Assembly (NCBI GenBank): GCA_947034885.2
Contig: OX344749.2
Span: 38,841,682-38,905,681, forward strand
Source: Thuidium tamariscinum
Taxonomy: Eukaryota > Streptophyta > Bryopsida > Hypnales > Thuidiaceae
Length of the DNA stretch: 64,000 nt
Direction of reading: 5' to 3'
Shown piece by piece: positions 35,801 to 46,440 of the stretch. A program made the translations under genes and the position numbers. How positions within the stretch are numbered: position 1 is the stretch's first letter; every line of letters begins with the position of its first letter. The notes below the pieces were generated by a model that was not told the origin of the DNA, did not search any database, and worked only from the letters and a program-made list of their open reading frames with translations.

Positions 35801-36010
35801 TCCCACAGCGTTACCATCATCCGCAAGAAGTTGCACTATTTCATTTGTAGCACGAGTTACTCTATTTCTAAGTATACTCTCTTCTCCATCAAAAGGTCTT
35901 TTTCGTACAGTACTTGGCACTCTTTCACTTGCGCTTGTTCTCTCTACTGCAACAGTTGGTGAACCTACTACGTTCACAACCACTAGACTTCCAAATGCTT
36001 CGGCTGCCAT
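32808..36010 (-). pseudogene. Decayed transposase-like gene of DUF7869 type
   Basis: From the ATG at 36010 (MAAEAFGS) the minus strand encodes about 1067 codons with four lesions. These are a TAG at 34712-34714, a one-base loss in a T run near 34162-34165, a TGA at 33366-33368 and a TAG at 32991-32993. Some could instead mark small introns. Order of segments: a low-complexity N-terminus with RRRARKRGRRERGE, a Cys-containing segment (CKRNCLSGIDPKC), then FSKCYHC. These are followed by LIVDGMDQ, LRIQADNTTREN and FLIVGHIHEDIDQRFS, where the acidic residues resemble an RNase H-fold catalytic core, then a C-terminal KVLWYWP region. This order resembles the uncharacterised DUF7869 family found in transposon-like plant and animal proteins; the assignment is from memory of the motif pattern. 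Terminal repeats were not found. Confidence 0.6.
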
Positions 36011-39000
36011 ATCTCTACAATAATTGTGTACAACCACTACTCATAGGTAGAGTATTGTATGTACATTATCCTTTTTCCAAATACTTTCCAGTCTTCTATC
36101 TGCACTGCCATCACCCTTTTGCGAAACAAGTTTCAGTACTGGTATTCGATGCTTTCAATATACATATTGAAAACAAAAGAGTTTTATAGACCACTAAATG
36201 TATATACAAAAATTCAACAAACATAAAGATTCAACATTTGAGTTACTTGTAAAGTCCCCCCCACTTTGGGCATGCCTTTTTTTGAAGTTCACAAGGCAAC
36301 TACAGTTGAAGCGTCAAACTTTTTTGCAACATAATTATGTCACACGAGTTCAAAAGTGGGGACCTCACTTTTGTAGGTACTATTTCGATGGAAAAATAAG
36401 TTTCATACCCACTTCTATTTTGACTTCTTCAACTCAACCAGCTTTTTTATAAAACTCATTTGTTTAAACCCCAATGTTAACACTTCATGAATAACTGAAT
36501 TCTCTTTCATTTCCACCTAGTAGAGTTGAATGCAGAACTATTTTTTTTTAAATGAAACGTTTATTTCAAATCGCATATACTACTCATTTGTTATGTACAC
36601 CACTAACCTTTAGTACTTTCTAATTTATGTGACAATACTTTTACACTACAAACATCTTCTCCACGAATATAAAGAAAAACACTACATTAACTTTCCTACA
36701 TTAATGCGGTTAATACACATTTGATGGACAATATACAAGGTTTTACTATGAGATAGAAGACCTGCTCGTCCTCCTTCAAAATTAATGTAGAATTGAAGAA
36801 CCTATAAGTTGTCTTCACTGACAATTATAGGTTCCACATGTCTTTCAACAAATGATTCACTAGTATTGGATTGTTTTGATTGCACTTCTCTACATCTTGT
36901 CTTTCAGCGATGTTACACATCATCACTCTCAATAGTGTTCATGCTACTCTCATTATTCCCATTGAACTATGTTCAAAGACTTTGAACGTTGAAACAAACT
37001 TGTTCTCTAATACTTCCTTCAATCCTTTAGTTCTGCACAAACCATCTTCCTTCATCTACCACATTAGACCTTGGAAAGCATGCACTACAAAACTTCAAAT
37101 ACTATATTTTTTTTTACATGATTTTTTATATTTTGAATAGTTATTTATTTTTGCTTCATAATCTTTATTTTTCTTTAAATGAAATAGTTACATATGACTT
37201 AAAAATTCCCAAGCTCATAATAGAGGAGTTTATCCACAGAACTTCTACCACTTTCGACATCTCTTCATAGAAATGTAGACTTCTGAAATGCACTTGAACG
37301 GTGTTTTTGTTGTGGTCATAGAATGATTTCTAAGACATCAAACTCTAGTTCCTTGTGGTGTATGTGGTGCAGCACTTGAAAAATCCATCTATATCTTATA
37401 ATATTACAACAATAAACAATTGTTTAGTTATTTTCTTCAAAACATTTCCTTGGTGTGCATTGCGCAAAAGCATTAGATTCAAATGTCCAAACAAATATTA
37501 AGTGCCTAAACTAGAATTAGTCACACACTTATAATTCATTTTCATGTAATACAATATATATGTAAAATGACATTCAATGTATCGAAACTCCTATAGGGTG
37601 TTCAATAATGAATTATATTTTGAAAACATTGAACCAAAGGTACTCGTTCTTTAAATTTCTGAGAGTGGGAGTCATACTCAATACTACTACCTTCAGAACT
37701 TCTAAGATGGCTTCCAGATGTGACCATGACAATTAGAAGTTTCGAGTTGTTTTACTTCAAGATCACAGTCTATTCCAGCTCATCATTGCCTATATTTCAA
37801 ACCACAATATCATTGAACTTAGAAACTCACGCAATTATCCAATAAAAAATAAAATGTCACATTCTGTTCCCTATTCATAAATCTAACTTCTACTGGTGGA
37901 GGATCGAGAATGATAGGCAAAGCATCTTCCATATACAGTCCATTTTGAAAAAATATACTACATTCCAAACGGATGGAATAAATTAAGGGGGTACAAGATC
38001 AAATACAAGTTTCTTAACAAACTCGACTTTGGTACCACACAATTCCCAAACAATTTGATGTATAAGTTTGTACACAAGGTTTGTCTAAAACTTCAAATTC
38101 ATGAGACAATTCCATATCGAAAAAGATTAAAAAAAAAAGTAGGAGTTCAATTTCACTGATGACCACGTTCGTACACTACCTCCCCCATTTTAAAAAATGG
38201 GGGAGGGGCAATGCATATTTGAACAAGACCTCCTTCACACTTGCATAATCAAATACATAAATAATGAAAATAAATTGGAATTACAAATCTCCTAACCACC
38301 ACATTCCTCAACTATACATCTTGTATCAGAAGGAAACGAAAAAGAGAGGTCCAGTTTTAAAAACACCTTCTTCCAAAACCTTATATTCCATATCAAAAGG
38401 ATCAAAATGAATTGGTACTACAACAACATATGACTATTCAAAAACATAGAAGAATTTCAAACAATGTTTTTGGTACAAATAAATGCACTACAATAACTAT
38501 GTTAGTGCCCCAAAAATTAGGAAGTTGACAACAATTCCATTGGATAAATAATTAAAAGCACAAACACTGAAGATACAAAAATATAGGAATTGTAAAAAAC
38601 CTTGTCACCACCTACAGTACAAATCAAAAATGAAGAACACACATAAATCATATACTAATACAGTATATGATATATTTGTGACCATTAGAAAATTAAAGTT
38701 AGAAATGCCCCCTTTTTAATAAGTCATACTCACAAAATATTTATTGAAAAAGTATTCACTAATTTATTGACAAAAAAAAATCCCTAAAACCTATCCAATG
38801 ATCACATAAATGTCCTCATTTCTTTCTAGGATTGCATCCCTCGAGGAAAATTCTTTTCTCTAAAATCCGGTCATCGTCCTCCACATGAAAGATTTGTAGT
38901 GATATTCATGAAATGATTGATAATATCATTGAGTTATTCTTGATAACAATTACAACATCTTCCAAACAATAACTTCAATAAGTATGCGTTCAAATTGGTA

Positions 39001-39114
39001 TGAAGCACCTACATTCCAGTCATTGAAATATTAGAAAAGAAATATATCTACATGTACAGATTGGCTACAAAATTTTCACTTTTCCATATTCTACACCGAA
39101 TTTGATGTCAAACA
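36011..39114. other. AT-rich intergenic DNA with one perfect hairpin
   Basis: No gene recognised. At 38179-38206 the arms CCTCCCCCATTTT and AAAATGGGGGAGG are perfect complements separated by 2 bp. C-rich runs occur near 36257 and a G-run near 37986. The part nearest 36.01 kb probably includes the promoter of the transposase-like gene. Confidence 0.35.
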
Positions 39115-39773
39115 CAGTCAGACCTCGATAAGTGTTACCTCGATAACTGTTAAAACTCTATATGTGTTATGGAGAGTTTTGCTCCCTTACAATTAAGACT
39201 AATAAGTGTTACGCATTGTTGCGCTCCCGACTTTGTTAATTTTACCTCGATAAGTGATAAGTTTCCAAAAAAACTAAAAAAGGCTTCTCGTAAGAGCCAT
39301 CGCTAGGGGGGAGATAATTTTGAGGTAAAGTAATAGTTTCTAGTTGCAAAGTGATTCTAGATGTCCATTCTAGGAACTATATAGTAGAAGAGGTTGTAGG
39401 TTTCCAAGATGTAGGTAGTGCTCTTCAAACTTTGAAGAAGTTTTTGGAGCAAAGACCTAATGACACTAGGTTATCTATTAGGAATATTGAAGCACTATAA
39501 TAGGAAGTAGAATCTTGGCGTGTAGCAAAAACTCGCCAAAGTACTATTGATTCATTATTTCCACGGACTTAGATGAATAATGAATCAATATTTTGTAATT
39601 TCATCCATTTTATCCTACAAATGTTATATATTTACCTTTTTAATTCTTCTGAGTGTTTTTTTTAAGTGTTACAAATCATCGACATCACCTTCTACAAGTG
39701 TTATGTGTTACTAGTGTCTAAGTGTTAACTAAAAGTACGCTCCCAACCACTAACACTTATCGAGGTCTCACTG
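39115..39773 (+). mobile_element. Internally deleted pogo/Tigger element
   Basis: Ends CAGTCAGACCTCGATAAGTG and CACTTATCGAGGTCTCACTG match as terminal inverted repeats (one mismatch), and the CAGT..ACCTCGATAA form is typical of pogo/Tigger elements. The right flank is TA; the left is CA, one base off. The motif ACCTCGATAA recurs twice inside the left end. The 659 bp length is too short for a transposase. Confidence 0.75.
39390..39570 (+). pseudogene. Remnant of a pogo/Tigger transposase C-terminus
   Basis: Inside the deleted element, one frame reads VGFQDVGSALQTLKKFLEQR, then a SIRNIEAL segment, two consecutive stops (TAA TAG), then SWRVAKTRQSTIDSLFPRT and a stop. The final R-Q-S-T-I-D-S-L-F pattern resembles the C-terminal end of Tigger-type transposases. 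The catalytic domain is missing, consistent with an internal deletion. Confidence 0.5.
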
Positions 39774-39775
39774 TA

Positions 39776-41055
39776 ACACAAACGCTACCATTGCATGAGG
39801 ACCAAGATATTGCAACTTTTGTGCATGTAAACGCAAAAAATACTCTTTTGAAATCTATGCTCGATTCTTATTTGCAATTACAGACCCTCTATTTTGTTCT
39901 TTCATTCTACATTATATCTTTAATATAACTAATATAAAGAAGGACAAAATTAAATGATTCATGACCTTCAATGTACCAAATGGACAATTGAATTTTGGAA
40001 AAACATACTGTGAATTACTATTGACCTTGAATAGTTTTTTTTTCATTCAATACATGGTTCAAGACCCAGAATGCTGCATTCTTAACAAAGAGGCTACTTG
40101 TCTAATAATTAAATTCTCAATACTAATTTAATTCAAAATAAAAATTTGTTGTTCAAATAACTCTTGATAAGAAAATTTGAAATAATGATTGATTCCAGAA
40201 TTCATTTCAAATGTAGGATGTGGTGCTTTTTGAAACCACTTTCTTTGCTTCACACACGCTGTAATGTTAATTTCTGAACAAGACATGCTTTTTTCTCAAA
40301 CTATGTGTGGATTTCCTAGGACCTATGATCATAAATTGGGACCTACAATACATTAAATTTGATAATTCATACCTAATTCAATCATAATTCAAAAAAATAG
40401 TAAAAAAACTTCATACCTAATTCTATCGTGTTTCAAAAAATATGAAACACCTTTTGTGAAATTTTCATCCAGTTCTCTATAACTATAAAATAAACTAAAA
40501 GTATTTCCATCTCAGGAGATTTATGAAGAATGCATATCTATACCTTTAGACAACAATACCTTAAGACATGTTTGTTTTTTTTCCTTTTTTTTTTTTTTTT
40601 TTTTGTTTTGACTTTGAGATCTCCCAGCCTGAGTGTCCTCTGATTGCATGCTTGGTACCGTAAGAATGCTCTCAACAAGGAGGGATGCATGGGCTTGATT
40701 TTGTGGCATTTCAACTTCTAGCAAGTAAGTTATTGAATTTCAAAGTTTTTATGGTTCTCAAGAATTAGAAAATTACTTTTACTTCTGCTATGACTAAGGC
40801 ATGAGCACAAGGCACACAGGTCAACCGTGAATGATTGTTTTATGTTCCTCTTACCTAAAATCCAAATGAACCAAATTTACCAGTTATGGATTCTCTTACC
40901 ATAACATTTGAAATTGAAACCCCTTTCAAGCTCAGCCAAAAATAAAGTCCACTAATGTTCTCAAAATTGGCTTAAATTCGCTCATTTTCTACTTAATCTT
41001 TTGATGCACTTCGTATAAATTTTAAAAAATCTTGCCAAAATGAACATTTGCCTAA
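39776..41055. other. AT-rich intergenic DNA with a T-tract
   Basis: No gene seen. A T-run of about 22 bases lies near 40583-40604, just beside CTTTTTT repeats. The stretch ends at the left terminus of the next element. Confidence 0.3.
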
Positions 41056-43137
41056 AGGTATGTTCCCACTTGTGCTTAGTTTTCCGCTATTTTGTGCACA
41101 GAGTCGGAAGAACACGAATATCAGAGCCATGCCAAGAAACAGTGGAAACCGATCCTATATGGAGGGGTGCTCTGGAGCAGAAGTAGGCGCTTGGGCAATA
41201 CGGAACGTTGTAAGAATATGGTGCAGCGCACATACCAGATATACAACATGCCATCCGCCATCCGCCATGACATGTGGCGGGGCATGAGTGGTTCACCATT
41301 GGTGCTGTTTATAACGCTGCCCTTCCTACGCACAAGTCTCCGCCACGCCTTGCCAGTTTTTAATTTTTTTTTAAATTTTTTTTAAATTTTTAAATTTTAA
41401 AATTTCTTACAAAAATAACCACTACGTTTCAACTTCAAAAAATTGAAATTAATTTTGTGAAGGTCCAAAAAATATGAAACGACTCCGATTTGATGTCAAT
41501 TTCATTTTATTTTTTAGGAAAATCTATTTAAATTTGTTCCAAGATGTGAAGCTTCTCCCAAAAGGCTATTAGATATGAAATGATAGCTAAAGAGCAAACT
41601 ACATTGGCTTTGATGTGTTTTCTAACCAACAATGAAAAGAAACAAGTTATACAAGCATAAATGTGTTTTTTTCTTTTATCTTATTTTCTTTTTTAAAACG
41701 CATTGACAAATGAATGTGTCTTTTGATTTGTAACCCTTCCATGGAAATGAATTGCACCATTACATAATTTTTTTAGCATGAATTACAATTTACACTCGTA
41801 AGTTTAATCCGCACATGCCAAAATTGCATTATATGGCAACATAATAATTTGGGGCAATCCACTACAAATGGAGCTTTTATTTTTTTTCCTTATAGTCTAC
41901 GTTGCAAAAAAAATTCTTCATAAATTATTTTTTCAAGAGATAAAAATTTGATGTTGTTTTTTAACCCCTAAATGTCCAAGGCACCCAAAAGTGGTGTTGA
42001 AAAAACTTTGAAGTTAAATAAAAGCTTATCCAATTTCTATTTTTAGTAGTTTATATTTTTGGAAGATTTTTTTTGAAGTCTAGTTCTAGCATCAATAGTC
42101 CAATTCTGAAAATGAACAATTATGATTTTTCTATATAAGATTCAGTGCAAGGGTACCCATGACACATATGTCATATTGAGAAAGTATAATTTATGTCACT
42201 AAGTGCACTAACCCCTCCCACAAGAAGTTAATACACTTAATGACACATGATATTGAGAAAATATATCTTATGTCACAAATAAGGTTAGTTCACTTAATGA
42301 CATGCATGTAATATTGTGAAAATATATTTTAGGTTACTAAGTACACTAATTCCCCGAAAAATCGTTAGTGTAGTTTTAGGATAATGCTACTTTAAAGCAC
42401 AAAAATTGATGTGTCAATAACTACATGAGGCATGAGCTTAGGGTTAAATTCTTACAATCTTAGTCTACTTTGAGGTTGTTTCATTTACATTTTATTTTTC
42501 CATATTACTCAATTTATTTTACTTTAGCCAAACCATAAAAATAGTTTAAATCCAAAAGTACAAAGTTTATTATAATTTTTCTTCTCACAAGTTCATAGTT
42601 TTTAAATTGTTACTACGTTCTCTTATATAATATGGAGTAGTTTACAAGAAAATTGTTAAAAAAAATTACCTTATAATTATAATAAACAAAATTTTTGCCC
42701 AAATAAGCTCAAACCAATAACTGTTGGACTATAGAACAAATTCATTTGAATTTGTGAAGAAAGAATTTTTTTTCTTGCATCATATTTTTTATCTACACAA
42801 AAGCTTTGATTGAATCCATTTGCATTTATTATGGGAAAGTTATGGACAATGATGTTTTTCTATAAATTTCATAATCTTCTTGAATAGCTTTTGAAGCTAC
42901 CGGACCCCAAAAACAACGAAACCCCACCACAAGCGTCATCACACATGATCCGCACAATACACGACTTGCAACAGACGTATAGAACGTATACACACAGTTG
43001 TACACCTTAATAGCCATGCCGAACCACTGTTGTAGCCGGACCGAACCTACACCCTCTTCTCCATGATACAAACCTCTACCAGCGGCCACTAGCACTTCTG
43101 CTTAGTTGTAAACTTAAGCACAAGTGGGAACATACCT
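41056..43137. mobile_element. 2.08 kb PIF/Harbinger-type element without recognisable transposase
   Basis: The first and last 22 bases are inverted repeats (AGGTATGTTCCCACTTGTGC and GCACAAGTGGGAACATACCT), flanked by TAA at 41053-41055 and 43138-43140. A 3 bp TWA duplication is characteristic of PIF/Harbinger. The outer 250-300 bp at each end are GC-richer than the interior and differ from each other. The interior (41.8-42.9 kb) contains fragments of the TTAA family. Short ORFs at the GC-rich ends do not resemble the DDE or Myb-like proteins of the superfamily, so the element appears non-autonomous. Confidence 0.75.
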
Positions 43138-43310
43138 TAACACGTTGAATTTCATTAAGAAGGAGGTATTTGTGTGTCAATTTTGACATATTTTGCAGTG
43201 TTTTAATGGAATGTCACAGCATTCTAAAGGAATATTGCGCATTTTAGCAAAACTCGCCATCGTACCCAAAAAGTGGCAGTTTGGGGTACCTCAGCGAAGA
43301 TTTACCCTAA

Positions 43311-43693
43311 GAGCATCCCCATGCCTGCTCTTCAAAGGGCTCCAAATTAATTATATGGAGTGTTTGCCCTGTGAACTGCCCCATGCCAGGCACTTCAAAG
43401 CAAATTTTTACCCAGCAGAAACTTCAAATGAACAACTACACTCTATTGTTGTGTTTCTTCAACGTGGCTCACTAAATCTCGATTTCTTCAATCTGGCACT
43501 TTCACAGAATTTTCAGCCATTGGGAGCGTGGAGGCTCAACACTTGGCTTGACAGGTAGTTTTTTTCCTTGGGGGATGTGTTTAGTGAGTCTATTTGGAGT
43601 GTTGGCATGGGGCATGAGGCACTTTCACCACCCTTACTCCATGTCAAAACTCATTTTCTGCCCCTGTTTGAAGGCTGTGGCATGGGGATGCTC
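43311..43693. mobile_element. 383 bp Tourist-like MITE
   Basis: Terminal inverted repeats GAGCATCCCCATGCC and GGCATGGGGATGCTC are flanked by TAA at 43308-43310 and 43694-43696. TIRs of the GAGCATC..CCA type with TWA duplication occur widely in plant MITEs. No coding capacity. Confidence 0.8.
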
Positions 43694-43696
43694 TAA

Positions 43697-44280
43697 GCCA
43701 ATACTCAACCCCGAATCTGGTCTGAGATCAATCCAGTCCAGCGTCTCCCGCGCAGAAACCCTTACCTGAACTCACGAAACCCTAATCCTCAAGCCGCGAA
43801 TTCAAGACACCAACTTCCACGACACTAACTCAGGGCGCATCCTGTGCTATAGTTTTCGAGGTAACCGAGGACTATTTTCTTCGGAGGCGAGGCGCTTCGA
43901 GGAGGTGAAATCACAGAAACAAATTCGTCTCTCTCCATGACCTGAAGCGAGGAGAGAAGTGCCCCGGTTTGGTCACGGAAGCCCGAGGTGAGTACTTGCT
44001 CTATTCGGATTACCATAAAATTCAAAGTTCACTTGAGATCAACCCTCCACTTACGCTAACCGCATTCTGGTTTTCCGTTGCCTAGATCGCACGCTGCTGC
44101 TGGAACTACCCTAAACGCCCCTGCTCGACAGCGAGGAAGAGATTTCCTTCCAGTCGCTAAAGTGCTGGTGGGTGGCTTTACGAGCTTCTCCTTCTTGTGC
44201 TGAATGTCTTTTTCCTGCGAATTTTTCTGGGTTTGTTGGCGAGGGAGCTTTCCCGTGCTGCTTCCGTGCTTTAGGTTGAA
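43697..44280. other. Start of a gene-like GC-richer island
   Basis: Composition shifts upward in GC. The phrase GAAACCCTAATCC near 43778 is common in plant 5' untranslated regions and telobox promoters. No confident exon is identified; small ORFs on both strands lack recognisable domains. Confidence 0.3.
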
Positions 44281-44290
44281 CACTTTGGCG

Positions 44291-44393
44291 GAACAGTGCA
44301 CGTCCCTGGCCGGGGACGTGCACTGTTCACAGATTCTCTTACTTTGCGTGAGGCTGTGTACAGTGCACGTCCCCGACCGGGGATGTGCACTGT
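44291..44393. repeat. Two tandem long palindromes
   Basis: First palindrome: GAACAGTGCACGTCCC (44291-44306) and its exact complement at 44313-44328, 6 bp spacer. Second: ACAGTGCACGTCCCC (44360-44374) with its complement at 44379-44393, one mismatch, 4 bp spacer. The two share the core CAGTGCACGTCCC and lie 69 bp apart. The palindromes contain ACGTG-type cores that plant bZIP/bHLH factors can bind. A half-site AACAGTGCACGT recurs near 52653. Confidence 0.75.
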
Positions 44394-45025
44394 TGATTTC
44401 AAGAGTTTGATTCTACCCACCCACCACCACGTGAACGGCCGTTCTCAGAGTTCCCGTAGTGCGATCAACGCGGCGACTTCAAAACCTGAACTTCCGTGAA
44501 ACTCGAGAATAAAAAGTTCCTGCGGTTTAGAGTCGATTGAGGAAGTCTTACCTGGATCCCGTCATCTTCTTCGTTGGGTAATTGTTTTCGCTTGCTGGCT
44601 CCCCTTCTTGATGTGAAATTGCTGTCGATGTTGTTCTTCCGCGTTGTTGGTCCTTCATCTGGTCTTTTGTCGTGACATTCTTGTTCTCTTGAGCAACCTC
44701 CAAACTGAGTAGTCAAACACTGAAATGGGTGAGCGGTCAATGCTGTTGTAGAATGTTAGTGTAGTTCAATTCCAGGATCACTCTTCTGACTAGGAGCTTT
44801 CATTCTGCCCCTATTTTCTTCCCCTTCTTACTATGATTATCTGGTGGGTGCTTCAACCCGTGAGGGGGTACAGCAAGAAATGAGAATTGAAGTTCTGGGT
44901 CTGCTTATTAGTAAACTTGTGTTGCGATTTGCAAAGCGAATTGTACGACCTCCTTCTGCTTTCTTTTAAATGTAGGGAACCTTTAGCCGACGGTTGCCTT
45001 GCCTGCTTAGATTGTGGTCGATCTG
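44394..45025. other. Gene-like island without assigned exons
   Basis: Moderate GC and several open frames but no recognisable domain. A minus-strand frame near 44520-44590 reads KRKQLPNEEDDGIQVRLPQS, which looks coding in composition but cannot be assigned. Confidence 0.25.
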
Positions 45026-45172
45026 TCAAGAAATTTCGTCGCCTGTCTCAGCACTCCAGACATGTACATTGCGATCAACAGTGCCGCCAGTGATGACCTT
45101 GTAAGAGTCATATTCGAGGTTATGAACCGGGCCCCAGTGATTACCGAGAACTGCCACTATGGCTGTCAACAT
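45026..45172 (-). pseudogene. WD40-repeat-like fragment
   Basis: The minus strand from ATG 45172 to TGA 45026-45028 encodes 48 residues, including NHWGPVHNLEYDSYKVITGG and RNVHVWSAETGD. The pattern of a hydrophobic run, a tGG-type turn, D-R-x-V-x-V-W and a following E-T-G matches one blade of a WD40 beta-propeller. In the 60 bases upstream a different frame reads KPVIEVHGNLTAQC, suggesting a frameshift. No further blades were found nearby, so it is an isolated exon or a broken gene copy. Confidence 0.5.
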
Positions 45173-45374
45173 TGTGCTGTGAGATTACCATGCACTTCGA
45201 TGACAGGTTTTGGAGCCAGCTGAGCGTCAACTTGAACTGAGCGTTAATTTGAACTAGACGTAAAAGAGTAACTTGATTAATTGAAGTAAATTAGGGCTCT
45301 GTAGAACATCTTGGGAGAGTGCTGACGGAGGGTTGTAAATAAGTTCAAGCTCAACTCAGTGTAAGCAGCCAGGC

Positions 45375-45479
45375 ATGAGTTCAGCTGCGTCCTTCCCTGG
45401 TGAGGTAGCCGACCCATACTGTGACTTCGAATTCATACCCAAAGTTGTGAGGACGCGTGCCATGCGCAAGTTCGATTGA
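45375..45479 (+). CDS. Hypothetical 34-codon ORF
   Basis: ATG at 45375 to TGA at 45477-45479 encodes MSSAASFPGEVADPYCDFEF and then IPKVVRTRAMRKFD. The composition looks coding-like and it lies in the GC-richer island, but there is no homologue I recognise and no flanking exon. It contains GGTGAG, a possible splice donor, after its eighth codon. It may equally be chance. Confidence 0.2.
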   Translation: MSSAASFPGEVADPYCDFEFIPKVVRTRAMRKFD

Positions 45480-46290
45480 GGAAGGGGCGCCCCGTTTTCG
45501 CTCGCTTGCTGCAACTCATTGCACCTCGTCACTCCAGCTTCGTCACTGCTCTAGTCTGCTACTCATGCCACGGTTCATGTCGACCTGAAATGGCCGATGG
45601 GCGAGAACTGGACTCGCAAGCAAAGGGTGCGCAATTACTTTGGTGTAAGGCAGGGCATATTCACTGACTGTGGCAGATTGTGGACTGCCTCAGGTCCCGA
45701 AGTGGCAACCTGCTGAAGGGAAGGAACTTCTCCTTGTGTAAGCCGGATGCTCTGACTCGTACGCAACGAGGTCACTTGGACTGTGAGAAGGCGGTTTTGG
45801 GAACGGGAGAAGCAGGTATCTTCACGCACCCTCTTAAAACCCTTGGTGTACAAACATTTAGCTGAACTTGTTTGTTTGATATGGTAATTATTTCTGAATT
45901 ATGTTCACTGAGAATAGGTAACTTGTAAATGCAGGATCAAGAAACGGGACGGCAGCAACAGAATCTGCAGCAGCACAAGTGTCAGTACGTGAGAAGATTT
46001 GGGGGAGGGTTTGTTTTTTAAGTCGAAACTTGCAACTCGTTTATTTGCGCAGAATTTTTGAATGATGTAGCTGATAGTGCAAGGTACTAGCAAATGAGAT
46101 GGTAAAATAAATGAGTTTACCTTGTTTGACGAAGCACAAGAACCCCTTGTGGTTTAACTTCACTTTCTTGTATTTCTCCCTGTGATGGTATTCTTCTTTC
46201 TCCAGAATGTTTTGGTATGGGAATGGTAGTGCTTTTAGCTTGTTCATGCAAACGCACAGTTCTCACCTCACTAAGGTACGAGGTCCTATA
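45480..46290. other. Remainder of the gene-like island
   Basis: No confident gene. Overlapping ORFs on both strands between 45.63 and 45.86 kb have moderate GC but no recognisable domain. Confidence 0.25.
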
Positions 46291-46440
46291 ATGGACCATC
46301 TAAGGGCTGAAACATAATTTTGGGAAGGAAGAACTTTTAAAAATATTTGTCATTAAAATTTTGAAAATAATGGACTATCTTAGGGCTGAAACAGAATTTC
46401 GGGAAGGTAGAACTTGTAAAAATATTTTTCAGTAAAATTT
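46291..46440. repeat. 79 bp tandem duplication
   Basis: ATGGACCATCTAAGGGCTGA begins at 46291 and a second diverged unit (ATGGACTATCTTAGGGCTGA) at 46370; both continue through AATTT-GGGAAGG and AAAAATATTT. Two units only. Confidence 0.7.
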
